Positions 43,446 through 52,833 of a stretch of DNA of 64,000 bases are shown piece after piece (positions within the stretch are counted from its first letter, which is position 1; the number at the start of each line of letters is the position of its first letter). The notes under the pieces were generated by a model that saw only the letters and a program-made list of their open reading frames with translations, was not told where the DNA came from and made no database searches. The stretch is from assembly GCA_900316845.1 (NCBI GenBank), contig ONEG01000016.1, positions 46,687-110,686 of the forward strand. Direction: 5' to 3'. This DNA comes from an uncultured Bacteroidales bacterium. GTDB lineage: Bacteria > Bacteroidota > Bacteroidia > Bacteroidales > Paludibacteraceae. The translations under genes were made by a program, and so were the position numbers.

Positions 43446-44576
43446 GCCCTTTTGCCCGTGATGCTCTGTTTCTTCACTATGGGCTTTGTGGACCTCGTGG
43501 GTATCGCTTCCAACTACGTGCAGCAGGACCTCGGACTGACGCATGCGCAGGCGAACATCATGCCCTCGCTCGTCTTCTTCTGGTTCCTCATCTTCTCCGT
43601 GCCAACGGGAATGTTGATGAATAAGATCGGTCGTAAGAAGACCGTCCTTCTCTCAATCCTCGTCACCGTCCTCTCGCTGATCCTGCCGCTGTGCGGCGAG
43701 AGTTACGCGTTGATGCTCTGCGCCTTCTCGCTCCTCGGTATCGGTAACGCCCTCATGCAGACTTCGCTCAATCCGCTGGTATCGAATATCGTGACGGGTA
43801 ACCTCTCCTCGACGCTGACCTTTGGTCAGTTCGTTAAGGCGATCGCCTCTTTCCTCGCGCCGTATATCGCCATGTGGGGTGCAACGGCGGCGATCCCTCA
43901 CATGGGCTTGGGCTGGAAAGTGCTCTTCCCGATCTATGCCATCATCGGTATCGTGGCTATCCTTGCGCTGGCGTTCACGTCCATCCATGAGGAACCGGTA
44001 GCGAAAGGCTCGTCTTTCGCGCAGTGTTTCAAACTGCTTGGCAACCCGTTTATCCTCCTCTGTTTCTTAGGCATCATGTGTCATGTGGGCATCGATGTAG
44101 GTACCAACACTACTGCGCCGAAGATCCTCATGGAGCGGCTCGGAATGGACTTGGCGGCTGCCGGATTTGCCACCTCGCTCTACTTCATCTTCCGTACCAT
44201 CGGTTGCCTCTCCGGCTCGGCTATCCTGCGGCTCATCCCCGAGAAAGTGTTCTTCGCTATCTCCGTGTGCATGATCATTGCAGCAATGATCCTTCTCGCA
44301 GTGAGCCATTCGCAGGCTGCACTCTATACCGGTATCGCCCTCGTCGGATTCGGTAACTCGAATATCTTCTCTATCTGCTTTGCCCAGGCGCTCAACCATG
44401 ACCCCGAGCACAAGAACGAGATCTCCGGTCTGATGATCATGGGTCTTTTCGGAGGAACCATCTTCCCGCTTTGCATGGGCGTTATGTCCGATATCATGGG
44501 CTCTCTCGGCGCTGTCCTCGTCATGGCTGTCGGTGCCGCATACCTCACCTTCTTCACCCTGAAGATGAAGAAATAA
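43416..44576 (+). CDS. MFS sugar transporter, FucP-like (probable fructose importer)
   Basis: The 386-residue inner-membrane protein has 12 predicted helices and the FucP/glucose-galactose transporter pattern: FFTMGFVDLVGIASNYVQQD, GMLMNKIGRKKTVLLS after helix 2, and LGIGNALMQTSLNPLV. Its place between a GH32 fructosidase and a fructokinase matches the fructose-import step of Bacteroides fructan loci. The first residues (MENDKM) come from a repeat; the start could be the ATG at 43431. Confidence 0.88.
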   Translation: MENDKMVNKWALLPVMLCFFTMGFVDLVGIASNYVQQDLGLTHAQANIMPSLVFFWFLIFSVPTGMLMNKIGRKKTVLLSILVTVLSLILPLCGESYALMLCAFSLLGIGNALMQTSLNPLVSNIVTGNLSSTLTFGQFVKAIASFLAPYIAMWGATAAIPHMGLGWKVLFPIYAIIGIVAILALAFTSIHEEPVAKGSSFAQCFKLLGNPFILLCFLGIMCHVGIDVGTNTTAPKILMERLGMDLAAAGFATSLYFIFRTIGCLSGSAILRLIPEKVFFAISVCMIIAAMILLAVSHSQAALYTGIALVGFGNSNIFSICFAQALNHDPEHKNEISGLMIMGLFGGTIFPLCMGVMSDIMGSLGAVLVMAVGAAYLTFFTLKMKK

Positions 44577-44588
44577 TTTTGTGTTTTA

Positions 44589-44989
44589 AATCGAAAATGC
44601 GCAGCCTACCGAGCCTGATGGCTCTCAAGCCCAAGGACCTGTAAGCCGGTCAGTAAGCAAGCTTCCTTACCGTCCTCCATGCCCTCGGCCTCAATCGATT
44701 GCCTTGATAGGCACTCGCTTGGCTGCTTCCGAAAATACGGGATTTCATCCCTCACAAAAATATAGAAAATAGCCATGCGGCACGGGTTTTATTGGTCCAA
44801 AATAATCCCCCCAAAATATTTTCTTAATTTTTGTAAGCGAAGCGCATTTTTGTAAGGCGGAAGTACGGCACTATCGAGTGCCGGACGATGGATAAGCGGA
44901 CAAAGGCGGGCATTGGGCTTGCACAAACGAACGGCTTTGGGCGATTAGACAAAGGCGCATCAAGCGCCGAAACCGCCGCATTTTCGATT
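44589..44989. repeat. 401-bp segment bounded by perfect 13-bp inverted repeats
   Basis: AATCGAAAATGCG at 44589-44601 is exactly complementary to CGCATTTTCGATT at 44977-44989. It contains no gene. Inside are strong local structures: GCAGCC/GGCTGC closing 44601-44726 with CGAG/CTCG, hairpins CGGCACT/AGTGCCG near 44869 and GGCGC/GCGCC near 44955, and the palindrome CAATCGATTG. It may be a non-autonomous mobile element (MITE-like) or a structured RNA; it fills the gap between the transporter and fructokinase genes. Confidence 0.6.
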
Positions 44990-45049
44990 AAATAATAAAT
45001 AATAAAGGAAATAACTAAACGTAGTAACGGTCTTTAATCTTAAAATTAT

Positions 45050-45955
45050 ATGAAAAAATACGTTATTGGTATCGGCGAGGCGCTCTTTGACTGCCTCCCG
45101 GAAGGACGCAAACTCGGTGGCGCGCCCGCAAACTTCGCTTATCATGTATCCCAATTCGGACTCAACGGATGTGCTATCTCCGCTATCGGCGCTGACGAAC
45201 TCGGCGATGAGATTGTAGATACCTTCGAGAAAGTGCACCTCAATCATATCTTACCTGTCGTAGAACAACCTACCGGCACGGTCAAGGTCACCCTCGACGA
45301 CAAAGGTGTACCGCAATACGAGATTTGCCTCGGCGTAGCCTGGGATAACATCCCTCTCACCAACAGCATGTTAGAGGTCGCGCATCAGGCGCAGGCCGCG
45401 TGCTTTGGTTCACTCGCGCAGCGTTCTCAAACCAGCCGAGAGACCATCCAGGCGATTCTTGACGCTATGCCGGAGGATGCACTCAAGGTCTTTGACATTA
45501 ACCTCCGTCAGTCTTGGTACACCGCCGAAGTGATCGCGGAATCCCTTCAGCGGGCGAATGTGCTCAAGATCAATGACGAGGAACTCGATGTCGTAGCGAC
45601 CATGCTTCTTGGCGAACCTACCATTCCCGGCAAACTCATCGCCGAGGACCCTGAGAAGACCCGCCGTATCTGCCGCGAACTCATTGCGCGTTACGAGCTG
45701 GACATGCTCATCCTCACCTGTGGTGCCATCGGCTCTTATGTCTTTACCGCTTCCAAGGAGAGTTATGTAGCTACTCCCAAAGTACAGGTGGCTGACACCG
45801 TCGGTGCCGGAGATAGCTTCACCGCTACTTTCGTAGCCCAGCTCCTCCTCGGCAAGACCATCCGCGAGGCGCATGAGAAAGCCGTAGCCGTCTCTGCCTA
45901 CGTCTGCACCCAGCGCGGCGCCATGCCTCTCCTCCCTGCGGAACTCAAGGCATAA
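45050..45955 (+). CDS. PfkB-family fructokinase
   Basis: The 301-residue cytoplasmic kinase phosphorylates fructose released from fructan. PfkB signatures are present: GEALFDCLPEGRKLGGAPAN at the N-terminus and DTVGAGDSFTATF near residue 250 with the catalytic aspartate. No promoter of the usual pattern is evident upstream; transcription may come through the 401-bp segment from the transporter operon. A perfect terminator follows. Confidence 0.93.
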   Translation: MKKYVIGIGEALFDCLPEGRKLGGAPANFAYHVSQFGLNGCAISAIGADELGDEIVDTFEKVHLNHILPVVEQPTGTVKVTLDDKGVPQYEICLGVAWDNIPLTNSMLEVAHQAQAACFGSLAQRSQTSRETIQAILDAMPEDALKVFDINLRQSWYTAEVIAESLQRANVLKINDEELDVVATMLLGEPTIPGKLIAEDPEKTRRICRELIARYELDMLILTCGAIGSYVFTASKESYVATPKVQVADTVGAGDSFTATFVAQLLLGKTIREAHEKAVAVSAYVCTQRGAMPLLPAELKA

Positions 45956-45977
45956 CCCCATGCCCTGCAACCCATTC

Positions 45978-46006
45978 AGGCTCACTATTAAGTGAGCCTT
46001 TTTTTG
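45978..46006 (+). terminator. Rho-independent terminator of the fructan locus
   Basis: AGGCTCACT 45978-45986 and AGTGAGCCT 45991-45999 form a perfect 9-bp stem with a 4-nt loop, followed by seven Ts. Confidence 0.93.
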
Positions 46007-46206
46007 TGTTTAATCAACTAATTTACTATATTGTCTCCTGGGGCTCCATCAAAAAACCGATGAGTATGAGCCGCTTAGAGATGGTGCTCCAGCAGGCAGG
46101 CTTCCAGAGCAAGCGGATCGGGAAAGCCCGTACACGCGGATGGTTGGTACGCGAAAGAGGCATGGAAGAGGTCAACGCAAACCGCAATATAGAGGGTCGG
46201 GGGTGA
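46006..46206 (+). pseudogene. Possible remnant of a mobile-element helicase/primase gene (VapE/DUF3874-like C-terminus)
   Basis: A 66-codon frame, most credible from about 46060, encodes MSMSRLEMVLQQAGFQSKRI then GKARTRGWLVRERG. This looks like the last residues of the VapE/DUF3874 proteins of Bacteroidales mobile elements, but the assignment rests on a short stretch. It has no promoter, its first codons overlap the fructokinase terminator, and the rest of such a gene is missing. A long GGGTGACA inverted repeat starts at its end. It may also be non-coding. Confidence 0.35.
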
Positions 46207-46299
46207 CAGGGTGACGGGGTGACACCCTTTTCCTAATATACACACCCGCGCGTGTGTGAGATATATAAACAAGGGTGTCACCCTGTCACCCCGTCACCC
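46201..46299. repeat. GGGTGACA-repeat inverted pair with nested hairpin
   Basis: Bases 46201-46229 and 46271-46299 are inverted copies (27 of 29 positions). Each arm is built of GGGTGACA/GGGTGACG octads. The loop holds CACAC/GTGTG. Downstream to 46470 there are further 11-nt-period repeats (CTGCCTAATTA-type at 46395-46430, ACCGCGACGTG-type at 46438-46470) and a CGGAT/ATCCG hairpin. The gap 46207-46546 contains nothing else but the next promoter. Confidence 0.8.
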
Positions 46300-46490
46300 T
46301 AAAAACTTTCGTCCATTGCGTCGCATGCTATGCGGCAGAAACATCGTTCATTAGGTCGGATGTTATCCGACATCCGCCCGACATCCACCCTATAACTGCC
46401 TAATTACTGCCTATTTGAGGCCTATTTACGGCTCAAAACCGCGATATGACCGCGACGTGACCGCGACCTCTACGTAAAATTCCGATTTTC

Positions 46491-46522
46491 CTTGCATATA
46501 TCAAAAAAAAGTCGTACCTTTG
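46491..46522 (+). promoter_or_regulatory. Promoter of the SusR-like regulator
   Basis: CTTG 46491-46494 and TACCTTTG 46515-46522 with a 20-nt spacer, 24 nt before the ATG at 46547. Confidence 0.85.
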
Positions 46523-46546
46523 CTCCGAAATTCATATAAAATACTT

Positions 46547-48133
46547 ATGCGGCACCAATCATTCACACGGTTATTTTTCTGTACATGCTTGGTAATGAGC
46601 ATTCTGTCATCGTGCAACTACGAAAGGGATCGAGAATCTCAATTATTACATGAGTTGGATGAATGTATTGAGAGTCGGTCGCAGTATCATGCCCTTCGCG
46701 AGCACCGGATAGACTCGATAAAAAACAAGCTCCGGAATTGTATAACGGATAGTGCCTATTTCGAAGAGTGCGGACGGTTGGTGGAGGAATATAGGTCCTA
46801 CGACTTGGATAGTCAGCTCTATTATACAGAAGAACGTTTACGGATAGCGTCCACTCCTTTTGAGAAGCAAGTATCGCTTCTCAACTATTCGGAGGTTATG
46901 ATGCGTAGCGGTATGTATCACGAAACCATTTTATATATGGACTCAGCACTCTTTCATCCCCTTGATCCCGTGTTAGATCCTTATTACAGCCATTTGCGTC
47001 GTACCTTATATGGCTTAATGGCTGATTTCTCCATATCGGTTAAAGAAAAGCAACATTATACAGCAATCACTCAGCAGAACCGTCTATTGATGATGTCGGT
47101 TCATCCAGAGGGCTCATTTCTCCACGAACTCGTGCGCGCAGACTATTTGCGGGTTGCTGAGTTATATGATTCCGCACTCCATGTGATGGACTCCTACGAG
47201 GCACAACATCCGGTAACAGGGCAGGATGAAGAACCTTTATTCGCTATTACGCGCGCACAAATATATCATAAGATAGGAGATAAGCAACAGGAGAAGCACT
47301 ATCTGATCATTTCCGCTCTTGCGGACCTACGAAACTCTATCAGAGAGTATATCGCGCTACGCGAATTGGCTATCCTTCTCTACGAAGAGGGGAACATTGA
47401 CCATGCTTACCGCTATATGCAGTGCGCTATGGAAGACGCTTCGGAGGCAAGTGCACGTGTGCGGTCGATAGAAATGAATACTGTATTCCCGGTAGTAGAA
47501 CAAGCATATTTGCAGCAAGTGCATCGCAGACAATACTGGATGTTGACAGGAATAATTAGTAGTTTCATATTATTGATTGTTTTAATTATTTTCTTCCTCT
47601 ATGTGACCCAAAAAGGCAAGCAATTATCCATTCTTAACGAGCGTTTGGAGAATAACAATGAGGAACTAAGAGAGAGTAATCGTATCAAGGATGCCTATGT
47701 AGGACGGTATATGGAGACAACATCGCTTCTGATTGATCGTTTTGATAATTATCGTAAGCAACTTAAATCATTAGCGCATAAACAGCAGTTCAAACAACTA
47801 ACAGATATTGTTGACTCACAACGTTTCACGCAAGAGCAACTCAATGCCTTTTATGCGGATTTCGACGAGGCCTTCTTAGAGCTTTTCCCGAATTTTGTAA
47901 ATGACGTAAAGTCTCTATTGGTTCCTGAGGCCGATATACATATAAAAGAAGGTGAACGACTAAATACTGATTTACGCGTTTTAGCGCTCATCCGTTTGGG
48001 TATTACGGATAGCAAACAGATTGCAAACTTTTTGCGCTATTCGCTATCTACAATCTACAATAGTCGTACCCGTATGCGAAACCTTTATAAAGGAGAAAGA
48101 GAACAATTTGAGAGAAATATCACAATTTTATAA
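46547..48133 (+). CDS. SusR-like membrane transcription regulator (DUF6377 type)
   Basis: The 528-residue protein has a hydrophobic leader (ending ILSSC), a helical TPR-like periplasmic region (about 25-325), one membrane helix (about 331-355, MLTGIISSFILLIVLIIFFLYV), a coiled coil (LNERLENNNEELRESNRIKD) and a C-terminal DNA-binding domain (about 483-508, LALIRLGITDSKQIANFLRY then STIYNSRTRMRN). This layout matches SusR, the maltose-responsive activator of the starch system, and DUF6377 proteins. It probably senses an alpha-glucan sugar and activates the dextran locus that follows. An in-frame TTG at 46520 overlaps the promoter and is rejected as the start. Confidence 0.87.
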   Translation: MRHQSFTRLFFCTCLVMSILSSCNYERDRESQLLHELDECIESRSQYHALREHRIDSIKNKLRNCITDSAYFEECGRLVEEYRSYDLDSQLYYTEERLRIASTPFEKQVSLLNYSEVMMRSGMYHETILYMDSALFHPLDPVLDPYYSHLRRTLYGLMADFSISVKEKQHYTAITQQNRLLMMSVHPEGSFLHELVRADYLRVAELYDSALHVMDSYEAQHPVTGQDEEPLFAITRAQIYHKIGDKQQEKHYLIISALADLRNSIREYIALRELAILLYEEGNIDHAYRYMQCAMEDASEASARVRSIEMNTVFPVVEQAYLQQVHRRQYWMLTGIISSFILLIVLIIFFLYVTQKGKQLSILNERLENNNEELRESNRIKDAYVGRYMETTSLLIDRFDNYRKQLKSLAHKQQFKQLTDIVDSQRFTQEQLNAFYADFDEAFLELFPNFVNDVKSLLVPEADIHIKEGERLNTDLRVLALIRLGITDSKQIANFLRYSLSTIYNSRTRMRNLYKGEREQFERNITIL

Positions 48134-48172
48134 TCTTACATCCACTACTTTTTTCTATAATATTTTATTTTG

Positions 48173-48209
48173 CAAATCGCTAGAAATAAGCGATTTGTAA
48201 TTTTTTTTA
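48173..48209 (+). terminator. Terminator of the SusR-like gene
   Basis: CAAATCGCT 48173-48181 and AGCGATTTG 48189-48197 form a 9-bp stem with a 7-nt loop, followed by TAA and eight Ts. Confidence 0.85.
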
Positions 48210-48227
48210 TGCTACTAACGCTACTTT

Positions 48228-48258
48228 TTCACATTCACATATTGTGTATTTTTGTGAA
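48228..48258 (+). promoter_or_regulatory. Possible regulator site before the dextran susC gene
   Basis: TTCACA 48228-48233 and TGTGAA 48253-48258 are inverted and surround the -33 region, next to direct repeats GCTACT-AAC-GCTACT (48211-48225) and CACATTCACAT. The SusR-like protein is a candidate binder. No second copy was found for comparison. Confidence 0.3.
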
Positions 48259-48272
48259 TTGTAGTACCTTTG
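48241..48272 (+). promoter_or_regulatory. Promoter of the dextran susCD operon
   Basis: ATTG 48241-48244 and TACCTTTG 48265-48272 with a 20-nt spacer; the ATG follows at 48319. Confidence 0.75.
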
Positions 48273-48318
48273 CAGCGCAAAAGTTTTAAAACTGAGTATT
48301 AACCCTTTTAATTTTACT

Positions 48319-51294
48319 ATGGAATCGTACACGCGCATATGTGTTTGGTTGGTAGGGGTATTATTCCCTCTCAGCGGTATTGCACAGACCGCCATTAACG
48401 GTACAGTAACCGATGTGTCGGGCGAGCCGGTCATCGGTGCTACTATCTTGCAGCAAGGCACGTCCAACGGAACAATCACTGATTTCGACGGTAATTTCAG
48501 CCTGCAGGTGCCGGAAGGCGCCATGCTGGAGATTAGTTATGTAGGTTATGCCTCGCAGACTCTGGCAGCCGCTACTGGCATGAAAGTAGTGCTAAAGGAG
48601 GATACCGAGGTATTGGAAGAAGTGGTCGTCGTAGGTTATGGTGTCCAGAAGAAAAGTGATCTGACAGGATCTATTGCCCAAGTGAATGACAAAGATCTCC
48701 AAAAGATGCCTGCGCCTTCTTTAGGTGCAGCGCTGGAGGGACGTGCAGCCGGACTGCAGGTAACGGGATCCGGTGCCCCGGGTAGCAATGTAAGTCTCAA
48801 CATTCGTGGTATAGGTAGTATCAATAACTCCCAACCGCTGATTGTCATTGATGGTGTGCCTACCGACGTGCCGCTGAATATGATCAATATGGATGATGTA
48901 GCGAGTATCGATGTGCTCAAAGATGCTTCAGCTACTGCTATATATGGATCGCGCGGCGCGTACGGAGTAGTGATCATCACCACCAAGAAAGGGGAGAACG
49001 AGAAAGGGCATATCTCTCTCAAGGGCTCGTTCGGCTTCGACCAAATACAACGTACTCTCCCTTTATTGAGTGCCTCGCAGTTCGCTTCCTTGCATAATGA
49101 GATGATGGCTGCTGCCGGACAGCCGCAATATACCGCTTATGCTGATCCTACTGCCCTGGGAGAAGGAACGGATTGGTTGTCACAATTATGGCAGTTTGCG
49201 CCTACACAGAACTATGCCCTCAGTTATTCAGGAGGCACACAGAAATCCAATTTCTATGTCTCAGGTGCATATTTTGATCAAAGAGGTATTGTCAAAAAGA
49301 CAGATTATAAACGCATCACTCTGCAGTTCAATCATGATACACAACTCTTTAATTGGCTGCGTTTCGGGCATAAGTTAAGCCTGAACCATGACATCAAATC
49401 GTCGGGGGAGTATAACATCCAAAATACCATGCGTGCGCTGCCAACTCAGCCCATCTATAATCCCGATGGGACGTGGTCAGGACCGGTCGGATTAGCGATG
49501 TACGTAGGTGACATCACGAACCCTATCGGTAAGATGAACGAGAATAGCAGCACGACCAAGGGTTATAACCTGTTGGGCAATATCTACGCGGAACTCAAAC
49601 CGCTCGATTGGTTAATCTTCAAGACCACCTTTGGTATGCAGGTCATGTATTGGGATACGGAAGGATGGTCTCCGGCATACGATTGGAAACCTATCGCACA
49701 ACCCGAGAGTCAGGTCTCTCGTCAGTTCGATAAGTCCATCACCTGGCTTTGGGATAACACCCTGACTTTCATCAAAACCTTTAAGCAGAAACACTCTTTC
49801 TCTGCCATGATAGGTTCGTCTATGCAGGCCAATAACTATGAATACATGAGTGGTGCAATCCAAGGATTCATCTCTGCAGAAGCTCGCCAACTCAGTAATG
49901 GTCTCTTGGAGCCTACCATGAGCGGCAACAAGTCCGATTGGGCATTACTCTCCTTCATGGGACGTGTAACATACGGATATGACAACCGGTATCTCCTTAC
50001 CGCTACTTTCCGTGCTGATGGTTCCAGTCGTTTTGCAAAGAAGAACCGATGGGGCTATTTCCCTTCTGTAGCCATTGCGTGGCGCATGAGCGAGGAGCAT
50101 TGGTTTGAGAAGACCTTCGCTCTCTCCGATCTCAAACTACGTGCAGGTTATGGCTTGACCGGCAACCAGGCATCGGTAGGCAATTATGCGTATGCTTCGC
50201 AGCTTCAAACAGTGCAATATCTCTTTGGAGGCACACAAGTAGCCGGTTTGGCACCGTGGGTACTGCCGAATCCCAATGTACGATGGGAGACGGTGGAGCA
50301 ATATAATGTCGGTATTGACCTTGCGCTTTTGAATCAGCGCCTCCATGCTACTATCGATGGGTACATCAAGAATACCAACGATATGTTAGTGCCGATGTCT
50401 GTACCTATCAGCAGCGGTTATTCCGATGAAGCTGTACCCAGTATCAATGCCGGACGGATGCGGAATATGGGTATTGAAGTCAGCCTCAATAGCATGAATA
50501 TCAAGAAGACCAATTTCACTTGGACCACTACGGTTAATGTAGCTTATAATCATAACCGCATACTCTCCCTGAACGATGACGTACCGATGTACTTCGATTG
50601 TAATATCCATAAGGTTGGATACCCCGTTGCTGCCTTCTACGGGTATGTGACGGATGGTATTTTCCAATCCCAGGAGGAGATAGATGCGCACGCTATCCAG
50701 ACAATCGGTTCGGATGCCTATACCTCCACCCAACCGGGTGATATCCGCTTTAAGGATCTCAATAATGACGGCGTCATCAATGAGGATGATCGTACTATCC
50801 TCGGTACACCCACGCCTTCATGGACCTTCTCTATGAATAACCGATTTGAGTTCTATGGCGTGGACATTGAGATATACCTGCAAGGAGCAGCGGGCAATAA
50901 GATCTATAATGGTAACCGTGCCACTCTCGAGGCTATGTCTGTGGCGCAGAACCAGATGACCACTGTCTTAGATCGCTGGCGTCCGGACTATCACTCTACC
51001 ACGATGCCGAGAGCCGTATTCTCCGACCCCAATAAGAATAACCGCACTTCTGATCGGTTCTTGGAGCCCGGAGACTACCTCCGTCTCAAAAACATCACCA
51101 TCGGCTATACGCTGCCGAAGCACCTGACGAAAAAAGCACTGATGGAGGAGGTTCGTTTCTCCGTCTCGGGACAGAACCTTTATACGCTAACCCGCTACAG
51201 AGGTTTGGATCCCGAAGTGGGCGGGTCCGGTATTGATAGTAATGTCTATCCCATCACGCGTAATTTTACTTTTGGTCTTAATATCATGTTCTAA
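48319..51294 (+). CDS. SusC-family TonB-dependent transporter (dextran locus)
   Basis: The 991-residue outer-membrane transporter has the carboxypeptidase-regulatory-like domain (INGTVTDVSGEPVIGATILQ), TonB-box region EEVVVVGYGVQKKSDLTGSI, plug (LNIRGIGSINNSQPLIVIDG) and a C-terminal barrel ending FTFGLNIMF. It is distinct from the fructan SusC and probably imports alpha-1,6-linked glucan fragments made by the GH66 enzyme. First gene of a tight operon to at least 57949. Confidence 0.96.
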   Translation: MESYTRICVWLVGVLFPLSGIAQTAINGTVTDVSGEPVIGATILQQGTSNGTITDFDGNFSLQVPEGAMLEISYVGYASQTLAAATGMKVVLKEDTEVLEEVVVVGYGVQKKSDLTGSIAQVNDKDLQKMPAPSLGAALEGRAAGLQVTGSGAPGSNVSLNIRGIGSINNSQPLIVIDGVPTDVPLNMINMDDVASIDVLKDASATAIYGSRGAYGVVIITTKKGENEKGHISLKGSFGFDQIQRTLPLLSASQFASLHNEMMAAAGQPQYTAYADPTALGEGTDWLSQLWQFAPTQNYALSYSGGTQKSNFYVSGAYFDQRGIVKKTDYKRITLQFNHDTQLFNWLRFGHKLSLNHDIKSSGEYNIQNTMRALPTQPIYNPDGTWSGPVGLAMYVGDITNPIGKMNENSSTTKGYNLLGNIYAELKPLDWLIFKTTFGMQVMYWDTEGWSPAYDWKPIAQPESQVSRQFDKSITWLWDNTLTFIKTFKQKHSFSAMIGSSMQANNYEYMSGAIQGFISAEARQLSNGLLEPTMSGNKSDWALLSFMGRVTYGYDNRYLLTATFRADGSSRFAKKNRWGYFPSVAIAWRMSEEHWFEKTFALSDLKLRAGYGLTGNQASVGNYAYASQLQTVQYLFGGTQVAGLAPWVLPNPNVRWETVEQYNVGIDLALLNQRLHATIDGYIKNTNDMLVPMSVPISSGYSDEAVPSINAGRMRNMGIEVSLNSMNIKKTNFTWTTTVNVAYNHNRILSLNDDVPMYFDCNIHKVGYPVAAFYGYVTDGIFQSQEEIDAHAIQTIGSDAYTSTQPGDIRFKDLNNDGVINEDDRTILGTPTPSWTFSMNNRFEFYGVDIEIYLQGAAGNKIYNGNRATLEAMSVAQNQMTTVLDRWRPDYHSTTMPRAVFSDPNKNNRTSDRFLEPGDYLRLKNITIGYTLPKHLTKKALMEEVRFSVSGQNLYTLTRYRGLDPEVGGSGIDSNVYPITRNFTFGLNIMF

Positions 51295-51299
51295 CAACT

Positions 51300-52832
51300 A
51301 TGAAAACAAATATATCTTATAGCGCACTGCGCGGTCTTGCAGCAAAGTGGTCTTGTAGGCTATTTTTAGCCGGTCTTATAGCGTCAGCGGTCTGCTCGTG
51401 TAATTTCCTGGAGCGCAAGCCTTGGGATTCGGTCGATACGACGAATGGATTTCAGACCGAGGCGGACGCTATCGCTGCGGTTAATGCGTGCTATCAGCCT
51501 CTTCAGTGGCCGAAACTATACAACATGCGCATCTGGACGCTCGACATCATTGCCGGAGAGAGCGTGGTCGGCGCCGGCGGTGGAACCGATGGTCTGGAGA
51601 CAGTAGAAATGGCGAATTTTATTGCCACCTCGGATAATTTCGCTGCATTGGATCTATGGAGAGGTCCGTCTCCGGGAATACTGAGATGTAATTTCGTTTT
51701 GGCGAATGTGCCCCAGATGGATATCGATAATGATATCAAGGCGAGGCTTTTAGGCGAAGCACGGTTCCTGCGCGCGCATTACTATTTTATTTTAGTGCGT
51801 CTCTTTGGCGGAGTACCGATGCCGACAGAACCACTTACTGCCGATAGCGAACTGAAGATGCCGAGGGCTTCTGAGGATGAGGTCTATGCGCTTATTATCG
51901 AGGACCTCAAGCAAGCCATCTCGCTCCTTCCTACCCGTAGTAAGTATGGTAGTAAAGATATCGGCCGTGCTACCAAGGAAGCCGCTATGGCGGAGTTGGC
52001 ACGGGTCTATCTGACCTATCATCCCTCCACCGCCAACTACAACGAGGTAGTGCGCCTTTGTACGGAGATAGGAGACATGGGCTATCAGTTGGCTCCTAAC
52101 TATGCGGATAACTACAACCCCGCAAAGCAGAATGGGGTAGAGTCCATCTTTGAGGTGCAGTATTATGGTAAGACGAATAAGGATTTCTGGTCCAATGAGA
52201 ACCAAGCTTCCTGGATCAGCACCTATCAGGGCCCGCGTAACTCCGGCATGGCTGCCGGCTGCTATGGATGGAACCAACCCACTCCGGAGTTCGTAAGCCA
52301 GTATGAACCCGGTGACCTTAGAAAGGATATCACAATATTCTATACCGGCTGCCCTACTTTTGATGGATATACTTATTCCGGTACATGGTCCACTACGGGA
52401 TACAATGTCCGTAAGTTCCTCTTAACCAAGGCGCAGTCGCCGGATTATAATACTTCTAACCAAAACTGGATCGTCACTCGCTATGCGGATGTACTGCTCA
52501 TGAAGGCGGAGGCACTCAATGAGTTAGGTCGTACCACAGAGGCGGAAGAACCGCTTTATCAAGTGCGTAAACGCGCCGGACTGACCAGTCGCGCGCAGAT
52601 AGAAGGACTTACACAAGCGCAGATGAGGGATAAAATCATCCATGAGCGCAGGGTCGAACTCGCTTTTGAAGGACATCGGTGGTTTGATATGTTACGCTAT
52701 CCCAATAACTACGCACTGACTTTCCTGCACTCCATCGGAAAGACCGCTGCTACTTCTAAGCATCTGCTCTTCCCTATCCCCATGCAGGAGCGCGAAGCCA
52801 ATAATCTATTAACCCAAAACCCAGGATGGTAA
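51300..52832 (+). CDS. SusD-family glycan-binding lipoprotein (dextran locus)
   Basis: The 510-residue lipoprotein (lipobox SAVCSC) has CNFLERKPWDSVDTTNGFQT at its start, EARFLRAHYYFILVRLFGGV in the TPR region and HERRVELAFEGHRWFDMLRY near the end, all SusD family features. It starts 5 bp after the SusC-like gene and is its obligate partner. Confidence 0.95.
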   Translation: MKTNISYSALRGLAAKWSCRLFLAGLIASAVCSCNFLERKPWDSVDTTNGFQTEADAIAAVNACYQPLQWPKLYNMRIWTLDIIAGESVVGAGGGTDGLETVEMANFIATSDNFAALDLWRGPSPGILRCNFVLANVPQMDIDNDIKARLLGEARFLRAHYYFILVRLFGGVPMPTEPLTADSELKMPRASEDEVYALIIEDLKQAISLLPTRSKYGSKDIGRATKEAAMAELARVYLTYHPSTANYNEVVRLCTEIGDMGYQLAPNYADNYNPAKQNGVESIFEVQYYGKTNKDFWSNENQASWISTYQGPRNSGMAAGCYGWNQPTPEFVSQYEPGDLRKDITIFYTGCPTFDGYTYSGTWSTTGYNVRKFLLTKAQSPDYNTSNQNWIVTRYADVLLMKAEALNELGRTTEAEEPLYQVRKRAGLTSRAQIEGLTQAQMRDKIIHERRVELAFEGHRWFDMLRYPNNYALTFLHSIGKTAATSKHLLFPIPMQEREANNLLTQNPGW

Positions 52833-52833
52833 T

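Noticed and set aside
44601-44726. 6S RNA, SRP RNA or RNase P RNA
   Set aside because: The stem pattern invites it, but none of the conserved motifs of RNase P or SRP RNA is present and the strand is unclear, so it is left as an unassigned structure.
46006-46206. A complete small gene
   Set aside because: The first codons lie in the T run of the fructokinase terminator and no promoter is present; a gene fragment is more likely.
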